Shown piece after piece: positions 14,096 to 21,029 of a DNA stretch of 21,577 bases. Position numbers and translations under genes: made by a program. This DNA is from CAYUNA01 sp047629355 (GTDB lineage Bacteria; Bacteroidota; Bacteroidia; Chitinophagales; Saprospiraceae): contig JBLHWU010000108.1 of the NCBI GenBank assembly GCA_047629355.1, positions 1-21,577 on the forward strand, given 5' to 3'. The notes beneath the pieces were generated by a model. The model was not told the origin of the DNA. It did no database searches and saw only the letters and a list, made by a program, of their open reading frames with translations. How positions within the stretch are numbered: position 1 is the first letter of the stretch; each line of letters opens with the position of its first letter.

Positions 14096-15349
14096 ATGAA
14101 ATCATCCAGTTTTCTTTTTTTCAAAATAGCCCTTCTTTTTCTTTTGATAAACGCAGGCAATTTATTGGCTCAGGAAGTTGACCAACCGACGCATGTTTTA
14201 TATGAAAAAAATAAAGGGTCGATAACAGGGAAATTGATTTCAATGAATGGAAATGCGATAGTTTTTGCGGACAGTAGCGGGGCTCAGAAAGTGTTTCATC
14301 AGGTAGAAATAGATAGTGTTGTACAAGTCGTATTTGTTGAAAATGTGGGAGGTATAAAGACAGAGAAGGCAGCAGTAAAAACTTTGACAGCTATAGAACA
14401 AACTTTGAAAGCATATCCTTCAATCGAAATTGATGAAAATCTAAAAATCGGCAATCTTACGCAAGAACATTCTTTGACGACGACTTGGGGACAAAAATAT
14501 GCTGGTATCCTGATTTCTATGACGCCTGAAAAAGTAGTTTTAATTACGCAAAAGGGGATGGATTTACCTTTTAAAATCAAGGAAATAAGACGAATTCAAG
14601 TGATTCCATCTGATGGCACGGTTAAAAAAAGATATAAAAATATTCCTTCTACAAGATTAGGAGCCAAGGCAAAAAGAGTGATTATCAATAAAGTAAGGGC
14701 GCAACGAAAGCAAACACATATTCCCTACCGAATTGGGATTGTTCCCACGGCATTTAACCTACCCAAAGGACAATTGTTACTAAGGGCATCAGCAGGCTAT
14801 TTAGCAGAATTTGTGGTTGCTGAACAGTATTTTCAATTTTCTGCGGGGTTCAGTGGTTGGTTTACTCAATTCCGACTCAAAGTAGGCGTACCCATCAAAA
14901 AATACCTTCATATAGGTTTGGTGGTGGAGGCTACAGGCGACCAATTGGTATCTTCTGGAAACTTTAAATATGCCATTGCTCCGATTGTGACGTTGGGTAC
15001 GCCCGATTATTTTCTGAATTTGGCTTACAAATCAAACTCCCCAATGTTTATTCCAATCAATGACCGTTTCGATAATAGCATCATTAGTCCTGCGAACTAT
15101 TGGTCATTTGGTGCGGGCGTTCGAGTGACGGATAATTTTCAATTTGTAACAGAATCGTTATTGATTGAGAGCGATAATCTACAAAGGCATTACCGTGTTT
15201 TCCTTGGTTTTACCTTGAGAAGAAAGAATCAGACTTTTGGTGCAGGTGCTTCTTTTTGGGATACGGAAGATTTAGAAGATGACCCGTTTTTTAATAGGAA
15301 TTTTAGTGGGGTTATTCCGAGTCTTCAATATACGGTGCGTTTTCGTTAA
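14096..15349 (+). CDS. Exported protein with a predicted C-terminal outer-membrane beta barrel
   Basis: A 417-aa protein with a clear Sec signal peptide (FLFFKIALLFLLINAGNLLAQ, cleavage after LLA or LAQ at about 25). Residues about 30-175 form a soluble beta-rich part with two similar modules: GSITGKLISMNGNAIVFADS and YAGILISMTPEKVVLITQ. Both look like short SH3/Sm-like strands and are each followed by a stretch reading VxxVV or IRRIQV. A basic linker (about 185-210) leads to about 200 residues of alternating strands rich in Gly and aromatics, ending LQYTVRFR, consistent with a 10- to 12-stranded barrel. I do not recognise a named family. It converges on a broken barrel gene at 15435. Confidence 0.83.
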   Translation: MKSSSFLFFKIALLFLLINAGNLLAQEVDQPTHVLYEKNKGSITGKLISMNGNAIVFADSSGAQKVFHQVEIDSVVQVVFVENVGGIKTEKAAVKTLTAIEQTLKAYPSIEIDENLKIGNLTQEHSLTTTWGQKYAGILISMTPEKVVLITQKGMDLPFKIKEIRRIQVIPSDGTVKKRYKNIPSTRLGAKAKRVIINKVRAQRKQTHIPYRIGIVPTAFNLPKGQLLLRASAGYLAEFVVAEQYFQFSAGFSGWFTQFRLKVGVPIKKYLHIGLVVEATGDQLVSSGNFKYAIAPIVTLGTPDYFLNLAYKSNSPMFIPINDRFDNSIISPANYWSFGAGVRVTDNFQFVTESLLIESDNLQRHYRVFLGFTLRRKNQTFGAGASFWDTEDLEDDPFFNRNFSGVIPSLQYTVRFR

Positions 15350-15434
15350 TTGCCAAGATTTTAAAAAAAATAACCAATAGACAAATCATTAGTCAATAAG
15401 CCAAAATCGATTTCCCAATGGCTGAATTCTTTTT

Positions 15435-15852
15435 CTATGAAAAAAATATTTTTTCCAAAAGAGGGTACTCTCCAAAAAATCTATTGAATCTTACGCCAAA
15501 TTCAATACCTAAAGCAAAACGCTGCCAAATTACTTTCCTAATTCCGACAAATGGCTGAATGCCAAAGGATAAACTATTTCCTTCTTCATAGGCATGACTA
15601 GCAAAGTTTTCAAAAGATTCAACTCCACTATTGTTTGTACAAAATCTTCGCATGGTCGAACTTCCACTGCCAATTTTACCCAAAACAAAATCTGCACCAA
15701 CGTTTATTTCAAAAAAATCTAAAATCCTTTCGTGGAGCATATCCTAAATTTAAAACCCAATAATCAGTCTGCTGATTGGTCGTAATAAAAGCAAGGCCGT
15801 CTGTACAAAGGGAGGTTAATTCAATTCTGGTTGTCATACTTTTCTCACTCAT
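15435..15852 (-). pseudogene. Broken outer-membrane beta-barrel-like gene (frameshift plus upstream stop)
   Basis: Two minus-strand frames join into one barrel-like sequence. The frame from the ATG at 15852 gives MSEKSMTTRIELTSL and continues to LNLGYAPRKDFRFF, where it hits TGA. The frame ending at 15435 continues in register as EINVGADFVLGKIGS through FALGIEFGVRFNRFFGEYP. The switch falls exactly in a run of seven T (15711-15717); removing one T fuses the frames. Upstream, the same frame stays open and plausible (FSLFQNRIGVLA) to about 15915 but is cut by a TGA at 15871-15873. The mature-looking strands lack a signal peptide. This is most likely a decayed barrel gene; phase variation, programmed slippage or a base-call error at the T run are alternatives. 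Confidence 0.62.
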
Positions 15853-15920
15853 TGGGACATTGTATCGCCATCATGCCAAAACACCTATTCGATTTTGAAA
15901 CAAAGAAAAAATAGCCCCAA

Positions 15921-17042
15921 CTACATCCGCTTCAAGAGCATCTTCCCAATCTCTTGGTCTGCCATTATCATCTTCAAACTCGCATTATTGGAAGACACCA
16001 AATCCTGCGCCATCGTCAACCGCAAATCATTGGGAATAAAGTCGATTTTAATGAAATTCTTGATGTTGTCCATTTGCTTTTTATCCGGCTTTATTTTATT
16101 GATGGTCAAATAGTTAACCAGACGCGTACAGATAGTCGCCAGAATGTCCACCCGTATTGTTTTTTGGAGTGCCACCTCTTTTAAGTGATTCAAAACTTGG
16201 CTTTCAAAATTGGTCGCATTCACAATTTTTTCAGGCGCAATCAACTTCCCTAAATTTTGGGAGACAAAAGTAATAAACGCCGCCGCTGTATTGGCATCCA
16301 AACAGGAATCTGCGAGCAACTTCACCAGCGAATAATTTCCTTTTAAATCAGAAATATCAGAGATGGTTTCAAAAAACTGAACCAATGTCCGTGGCGTCGT
16401 TCGCTCGCCCGTGACGATTTCTGGATAGGTCAAAACGAAATTGATACCGCGTGCATCCACGTCATTTTGCTCCGCCCATTTTGCCCATTCCTTTACTTCA
16501 AATTCCATCGAAATGTGCATCATCCGCGTCAACATCGCATCATCCATCGGCGTGACCGAATAGTCGCCGCCATCAGGGTTAGCCGTCAAGACAATCTGCC
16601 ATTTTTTGGGCAATCGCCAACTCACCAATTCAAAATTTTGCAAGAGCTGCATGATACCTCGAAGGATGCGGTCATCCGCACGATTCACATCATCAATCAG
16701 CAGCACGCCGGGACCTTCTTCCATCGGCACCCATTCTGGCGCACGAAAAGTTGTTTTGCCATCGACAATCGTCGGCATCCCAATCAGATCACCCATCTCT
16801 TCAAACTGTGCCGGCGCGATGTACGCAAACTTAAACCTGTTCTGTTTTGCAATCGCCTCCACAATTTCTGTCTTCCCAATTCCGTGCCGTCCCCAGATAC
16901 AAATAGGCGTTTTTTTCTTGCCTTTTGCTTCCGCTTTTATATTGGTTTCCAATACGTGATTGACGAACGAAATGACTTCATCAGCTTTCGTTTTAGTACC
17001 ATAATATTGGTAATTGTGGGTTTGTTGAGCTTGTTTTGACAT
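15921..17042 (-). CDS. MoxR-like AAA+ ATPase (AAA_5 type)
   Basis: A 373-aa ATPase from the ATG at 17042. Walker A is GRHGIGKT (51-58), Walker B VLLIDDVNRA (113-122), sensor 1 LTANPD (152-157), and the arginine region DDAMLTRMM (167-175, Arg173). APEWVP (101-106), between Walker A and B, is typical of dynein-related/MoxR ATPases. The C-terminal 180 residues are helical and not family-specific by eye. MoxR proteins are hexameric remodelling chaperones that act with VWA partners, often to insert metals or activate complexes. Here the partner is encoded 62 bases upstream in the same direction. A start at 17099 would place a palindrome inside the coding region and is not used. The broken barrel gene follows downstream. 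Confidence 0.93.
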   Translation of the reverse strand: MSKQAQQTHNYQYYGTKTKADEVISFVNHVLETNIKAEAKGKKKTPICIWGRHGIGKTEIVEAIAKQNRFKFAYIAPAQFEEMGDLIGMPTIVDGKTTFRAPEWVPMEEGPGVLLIDDVNRADDRILRGIMQLLQNFELVSWRLPKKWQIVLTANPDGGDYSVTPMDDAMLTRMMHISMEFEVKEWAKWAEQNDVDARGINFVLTYPEIVTGERTTPRTLVQFFETISDISDLKGNYSLVKLLADSCLDANTAAAFITFVSQNLGKLIAPEKIVNATNFESQVLNHLKEVALQKTIRVDILATICTRLVNYLTINKIKPDKKQMDNIKNFIKIDFIPNDLRLTMAQDLVSSNNASLKMIMADQEIGKMLLKRM

Positions 17043-17064
17043 ATTTATATTGTGTTTTAAACTA

Positions 17065-17091
17065 CCCCCAGCCCCTAAAAGGGGCTGGGGG
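17065..17091. repeat. Intercistronic CCCCCAGCCCCT palindrome
   Basis: A perfect 12-bp stem, CCCCCAGCCCCT (17065-17076) with its complement (17080-17091), and an AAA loop, in the 62-bp gap between the VWA gene and the ATPase gene. It is extremely GC-rich for this DNA. Such CCCCAGCCCC palindromes recur in intergenic DNA of Bacteroidota. In RNA it would be a very stable hairpin that could stop part of the transcripts or protect the upstream message, setting the ratio of the two proteins. Confidence 0.88.
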
Positions 17092-17104
17092 TTAATCATT
17101 TTTA

Positions 17105-18334
17105 TTATATTTTGACGACTCGACCAGGCAAATCATGCCAAATGCCTTGACCTTCCGGTAAGCCGCTACTCGATACCATCCAAAGGATAGGTTTTCGACT
17201 TTTTACCTTGGGGACATTGGCATAACCATCTGTAAAATAGACAATTGCGTCAGGCATATATTCATCATTAGCAAAATGAATTGGCGCATCAAATTGAGTG
17301 CCGCCGCGTCCCATAATGAACTTGGGAGTCACGCCGCGATAGATATATTTATTTTGAATAATGGTATCACATTCGACCACCAAAATTTCTGCACCTTGCC
17401 GCCAGATATGATACATTTCCCCAAAGAATTCCTCCAAATCAGGCATCGAAATGCTTCCAGAGGTATCAATGGCAATCAATATTTTTTGCTTGTTTCGAAC
17501 CTTCAAACCGGGCGTTGTGCCATAGCGTTTGGAGGGTCGGCGAATGGTATTTTTAATATAGGTACGGCTGGCGTTGGCAGTAAAAATGCGGAGAACGCGT
17601 CGCCAATTCAGTTTTGGTTTTAGGGAAATTACGAGGCTATCCAGATAAGCTTTCAATCCAGCTGGTAATTTACCGATACCACGCGGACCAATCCGTTGAA
17701 TCGTATTTTCAATCACTCGATTCAGAGCTTCTTCCAAAATATCGCGCTCGGCTTGCGTCATTCTGCCAATCTCTATTTGCCACAAATCATGCTGCGCTAA
17801 ATGTTCGTTATCCCCATTGATGTATTTTTCTAAATATTCAATCGACTGCGTTTTATTTTGCTCGTTTTCTGTGCCCAAACTACTCATATAGCCGTTCCAA
17901 GCTTCTGATAATTTATCGTAATAATAGCCCACATCGCGATTGGTTTCCAAGTTTAAATCATCAAATTGACTTAACAATACGACGCCATCAATCAACTGGT
18001 GTGGCTCAATATATTGATTCACAACAATATCTGCTGCGATGTTAAAAATGTCCTTTTGGTCGTATTTTTTTACGGTTAAAATATGCTTTAAAACGATGTG
18101 TAAAATCTCGTGCTTGATAACGCCATACCGATATTCTGGAGTCACCAAAACGTTTTGCCAAAAATGCTCATTGACATACAATTTCGTCATCTGCGTCTGC
18201 GCCAAACCTACAGCGAGTGTCGGCACCCGTTCCGTTACTTCTTTGATAATTCCAGTAAAAAAATGCCCATAAAACGGTTCATCGAGAATGAGTCGAATGG
18301 TTGTTTTGGAAACTTCGTTAAGTGTGTTTGACAT
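17105..18334 (-). CDS. Putative metallopeptidase plus VWA-like domain protein (DUF2201 type)
   Basis: A 409-aa soluble protein with two parts. Residues about 5-230 form a putative metallopeptidase domain with HEILH (75-79, zinc HExxH) and a downstream NIAADIVVNQ (98-107), whose Asp102 is a plausible third ligand. Residues about 280-409 form a VWA-like domain. It has an intact metal-ion-dependent adhesion site, DTSGS (290-294), GRGGT (342-346) and YFTDG (366-370). This layout is known as the DUF2201 family, often encoded beside an AAA+ ATPase, as here. Whether it cleaves peptides is unproven; it may be the substrate-recruiting partner of the ATPase. There is no signal peptide, so it acts in the cytoplasm. 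A TATATTTG box lies 34-41 bases upstream of the start. Confidence 0.92.
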   Translation of the reverse strand: MSNTLNEVSKTTIRLILDEPFYGHFFTGIIKEVTERVPTLAVGLAQTQMTKLYVNEHFWQNVLVTPEYRYGVIKHEILHIVLKHILTVKKYDQKDIFNIAADIVVNQYIEPHQLIDGVVLLSQFDDLNLETNRDVGYYYDKLSEAWNGYMSSLGTENEQNKTQSIEYLEKYINGDNEHLAQHDLWQIEIGRMTQAERDILEEALNRVIENTIQRIGPRGIGKLPAGLKAYLDSLVISLKPKLNWRRVLRIFTANASRTYIKNTIRRPSKRYGTTPGLKVRNKQKILIAIDTSGSISMPDLEEFFGEMYHIWRQGAEILVVECDTIIQNKYIYRGVTPKFIMGRGGTQFDAPIHFANDEYMPDAIVYFTDGYANVPKVKSRKPILWMVSSSGLPEGQGIWHDLPGRVVKI

Positions 18335-18353
18335 TTAGAAAGACATTAATTAT

Positions 18354-18378
18354 GATTATATTTGGCACAAATATAATC
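18354..18378. promoter_or_regulatory. Symmetric promoter/operator: GATTATATTTG-GCA-CAAATATAATC
   Basis: A perfect 11-bp inverted repeat with a 3-base centre. Each arm contains TATATTTG, an exact -7 box, one for each strand (18357-18364 plus; 18368-18375 minus). The minus box is correctly placed for the metallopeptidase/VWA-ATPase operon (start 18334). The site may be a face-to-face promoter, an operator for a dimeric regulator covering the promoter, or both. Confidence 0.55.
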
Positions 18379-18382
18379 AAAT

Positions 18383-18423
18383 AAACTATTTTATATAGTT
18401 TTGTCATTATTTTTATGACAAAA
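18383..18423. promoter_or_regulatory. Two overlapping inverted repeats around a plus-strand -7 box
   Basis: AAACTAT (18383-18389) pairs ATAGTTT (18395-18401). TTTTGTCAT (18399-18407) pairs ATGACAAAA (18415-18423) across seven bases. The second has the look of a dimeric regulator site (TGTCAT-N7-ATGACA). An exact TAGTTTTG box lies at 18396-18403 on the plus strand, 94 bases before the TspO-like start. No regulator gene is in the window. Confidence 0.45.
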
Positions 18424-18496
18424 AAACTTCTTTTATTAGAATTATCCATTTTAAACTTTTCTTCAGGACAACAGTTCTATCAAAAAAATAAATTCA

Positions 18497-19258
18497 ATGA
18501 AAAAAACTTACGCTATTCTTAATATCGTCATTTTATCTGCTGTTGTTTATTGGAATTACCTCAGCAATACTTTAAAAATTAAGGGCAATACGATTACCAG
18601 CCTCAATATTGAATATGACAATTTATTCACACCTGCCGGTTACGCCTTTTCTATTTGGGGGATAATTTATTCGGGACTTTTTGCCCTCAGTATTTACCAA
18701 ATCAAGAAAGTGTTTTTTGATAAAAAAGAAGATGATTTTGTATCAACAATCGGGTTGCCGCTCAACGTTGCGATTTTGGGCAGTGGTGCTTGGTTGTGGT
18801 TTTGGCTGAATGAACAAACGGGCATTTCGGTATTGGTTATGTTAATGATTTTAGTATCGTTGTTGAGCATTATTGTCAACTTGAACATGAAGAAATGGAC
18901 TGCTGTAGACAGCATTTCAACTTGGGTTTGGTTGCCAATTAGTCTTTTTAGTAGCTGGATTTCAGTGGCGACAATTGCTAATATTTCGGCTTATTTGGTG
19001 AAAATTGGTTGGGCAGCTGGCGTCAACGAAATTATGTGGACGGTTATCATGATTGTCGTTGCAGTGGCTGTAAATTTAGCAATGATTTATTTGCGAAACC
19101 TACGGGCATTTGCGGCAATCGGTATCTGGGCTTTAATTGGTATCGCGGTAAAACATTGGGATAACATTCCGACGATACAATGGGCAGCAATGATAGGAGC
19201 TGCAGTATTATTTGTAGCAATTATAGTCCATGTTTTTAAAAGTAGGAAAATAGCATAG
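18497..19258 (+). CDS. TspO/MBR-like (tryptophan-rich) integral membrane protein
   Basis: A 253-aa protein with about seven hydrophobic segments and no large soluble domain. FTPAGYAFSIWGIIYSGL (44-61) is the most family-typical stretch, resembling the PxGxxFxxxWxxxY region of TspO proteins. STWVWLPISLFSSWISVA is a second Trp-rich segment. Classical TspO has five segments and about 160 residues; this belongs to the longer, more distant group often annotated as tryptophan-rich sensory protein. TspO binds porphyrins and sterols, but ligand binding cannot be assumed here. It is divergent from the metallopeptidase/VWA operon, sharing the inverted-repeat promoter region, and ends convergent with the sulfhydrylase gene. 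Confidence 0.8.
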   Translation: MKKTYAILNIVILSAVVYWNYLSNTLKIKGNTITSLNIEYDNLFTPAGYAFSIWGIIYSGLFALSIYQIKKVFFDKKEDDFVSTIGLPLNVAILGSGAWLWFWLNEQTGISVLVMLMILVSLLSIIVNLNMKKWTAVDSISTWVWLPISLFSSWISVATIANISAYLVKIGWAAGVNEIMWTVIMIVVAVAVNLAMIYLRNLRAFAAIGIWALIGIAVKHWDNIPTIQWAAMIGAAVLFVAIIVHVFKSRKIA

Positions 19259-19333
19259 GTTGAATGGTTTTTGAAAAGTATGCGAATGATGGGTAGAAAT
19301 AAATTGTTAATTTATAGTTAGTTTTTAAGTTCA

Positions 19334-19364
19334 AATCATGGTGATTTTTAAAATCACCATGATT
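19334..19364. terminator. Hairpin between the TspO-like gene and metY
   Basis: AATCATGGTGATTTT (19334-19348) and its exact complement (19350-19364) are separated by one base. This gives a nearly perfect palindrome between two convergent genes. There is no strong T tract on either side, so termination is inferred from position. Confidence 0.6.
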
Positions 19365-19401
19365 GAAGCTCAATAAAAGAAGTAGGAGTTACTTTAAACG
19401 C

Positions 19402-20676
19402 TTACTTCACCGCAGCAAATGCCTGTTCCAAGTCTGCTTTGATGTCATCAATGTGTTCAATTCCAACACACAAACGCAATAAATCTTCCGTGATACCACC
19501 TGCCAATTGTTGCTCCGTCGTCATTTGTCGGTGCGTAGTTGAGGCAGGGTGACAAGCCAAAGATTTGGTGTCGCCAATGTTGACCAAACGCTTGAATAAT
19601 TTCAAAGAATCATAAAATTCAACTGCTTTTTCGTAGCCACCTTTGATACCAAAAGTTAGCAAAGAAGAAGGTTTTCCATCACAATATTTTTTCGCCAATT
19701 CGTGGTATTCACTGCTTTCCAAACCACCATATTTTACCCAAGCCACTTGGTCGTGACTTTCTAAAAATTTAGCAACCGAAATCGCATTTTCACAATGTCT
19801 TTCCATCCGCAAAGCCAAGGTTTCCATACCTTGCATCAACTGAAAGGCTGCCATCGCGGATAGGGCAGCACCCGTATTTCTCAAGCCAATCGTACGCGCT
19901 CGACCAATGTATGCCGCTGGTCCAAATGCCTCTGTATAGACAATGCCGTGATACGCAGCTTCGGGGGTATTGAGCATGTGAAAACGCTCTTTGTGGTCTG
20001 CCCACGGGAATTTTCCGCTATCGACAATCGCGCCGCCAAGGGTCGTTCCGTGGCCACCGATATACTTGGTTAGGGAGTGTACAACAATATCCGCACCATG
20101 CTCAATTGGATTAATCAAAGCTGGCGAAGCAACCGTATTGTCAACAATTAAAGGAACGCCAGCTGCGTGTGCTGCTTTGGCAATACCTGCGATGTCAGAA
20201 ATATTCCCCGCAGGATTCCCGATAGATTCGCAATAAACGGCTTTGGTGTTTTCGTCAATCAATTTGGCAAGGTCTTCAGGTGCAGAAGATTCAGCAAATT
20301 TGACGGTAATGCCAAGCTTGGGTAGCATGCTCGAAAATAGGGTGTACGACCCACCGTATAATTGCGGTGTCGAGACGATATTATCACCCGCTTCCGCAAT
20401 ATTCAAAATCGCGTAATTGATAGCCGCGCTACCGGAGGCGACTGCCAAAGCGGCCACGCCACCTTCCAAAGCCGCGATTCGCTCCTCCAAAACACCCACA
20501 GTGGGGTTCATAATACGGCTGTAAATATTACCAGGAACAGCTAAATTGAATAAGTCTGCGCCATGCTGGGCATTGTCGAATTCGTAGGCTACCGTTTGAT
20601 AAATCGGCACGGCTACGGCTTTCGTGGTTGGCTCAGATTGGTAGCCTCCATGAATAGCAATGGTTTCTTTTTTCAT
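19402..20676 (-). CDS. metY: O-acetylhomoserine sulfhydrylase (aminocarboxypropyltransferase)
   Basis: A 424-aa PLP enzyme of the Cys/Met-metabolism family. It joins sulfide or methanethiol to O-acetylhomoserine to give homocysteine or methionine in the cytoplasm. Visible features are VPIYQTVAYEF (23-33), YSRIMNPTVGVLEERIAALEGG (52-73 region), SGSAA (81-85), ESIGNP (150-155), IVDNT (177-181, with the PLP-binding Asp179) and HSLTKYIGGHG (200-210), where Lys204 is the Schiff-base lysine. An insert after this lysine and the length above 420 aa separate it from cystathionine gamma-synthase and lyase (about 380-400). The ATG at 20676 gives the normal N terminus (KKETIAIHGGYQ); a start at 20748 would translate the structured leader. 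Confidence 0.95.
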   Translation of the reverse strand: MKKETIAIHGGYQSEPTTKAVAVPIYQTVAYEFDNAQHGADLFNLAVPGNIYSRIMNPTVGVLEERIAALEGGVAALAVASGSAAINYAILNIAEAGDNIVSTPQLYGGSYTLFSSMLPKLGITVKFAESSAPEDLAKLIDENTKAVYCESIGNPAGNISDIAGIAKAAHAAGVPLIVDNTVASPALINPIEHGADIVVHSLTKYIGGHGTTLGGAIVDSGKFPWADHKERFHMLNTPEAAYHGIVYTEAFGPAAYIGRARTIGLRNTGAALSAMAAFQLMQGMETLALRMERHCENAISVAKFLESHDQVAWVKYGGLESSEYHELAKKYCDGKPSSLLTFGIKGGYEKAVEFYDSLKLFKRLVNIGDTKSLACHPASTTHRQMTTEQQLAGGITEDLLRLCVGIEHIDDIKADLEQAFAAVK

Positions 20677-21029
20677 AAAAATGTTACGTTTAAAGAGCCT
20701 AAGAGGGCGTTTGGTTGACGGCACATGGTAGAGCGCATTGATAATCAATGATTTGTGCCGTTGTTTGAACGGTCTTAGCGTCTAAATTTTAAAATAAAGT
20801 CTACTGTTTTTTATAATTCAGCTGGAAAATTGCTCGTAAAAATGTGGTGTTGAGCAATTGTTTTATTTGAAAGGGAAAGCAAATGTAACTTGTTTTTAGG
20901 GAAGAAACAAATTCATTTTTTAGCAAAAAATTAAATTTAAGCGGTTTGGAAATTGTGGGACATTTGGAGCGTTTTTGAGAATAAATTTTTATATTTAGAA
21001 ACTATTTTGAAAAACCTAAATTTTTGGAA
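20677..21029. other. 353-bp gene-free interval upstream of metY
   Basis: It contains the structured metY leader (about 20677-20790), an 8-bp inverted repeat AATTGCTC/GAGCAATT (20828-20835 with 20852-20859), and AT-rich DNA before the plus-strand exported gene at 21030. No small protein gene is convincing. Confidence 0.75.
20699..20778 (-). promoter_or_regulatory. Structured 5' leader of metY, possible riboswitch or attenuator
   Basis: A closing pair CTAAGA/TCTTAG (20699-20704 with 20773-20778) encloses an 8-bp stem ACGGCACA/TGTGCCGT (20718-20725 with 20754-20761). That stem encloses CATTGA-TAA-TCAATG (20736-20750). An alternative hairpin, CCGTT/AACGG (20758-20762 with 20768-20772), would break the 8-bp stem, so two exclusive folds exist. 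Genes of this family are often controlled by SAM riboswitches, but I cannot match SAM-I or SAM-II conserved bases here, so the class is unknown. Confidence 0.45.

Noticed and set aside
15711..15717. Programmed ribosomal frameshift at the T run as the normal way to make the barrel protein
   Set aside because: A further in-frame TGA lies upstream at 15871 and no start with a signal peptide is present, so decay is simpler. Kept only as an alternative.
16467..17039. 190-codon open frame on the plus strand opposite the MoxR-like gene
   Set aside because: Amino-acid composition is unnatural (very rich in His, Arg and Phe), and the minus strand encodes a clear AAA+ protein over the same bases.
20699..20778. 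tRNA-like look of the plus strand (GGTAGAGC, a hairpin with GATAATC, and a GTTTGAAC segment followed by a closing stem)
   Set aside because: The anticodon loop does not have U33 and a 5-bp stem in register, the D-arm side is about 12 bases too long, and the acceptor would be only 6 bp. The pairs fit the metY leader on the minus strand better.
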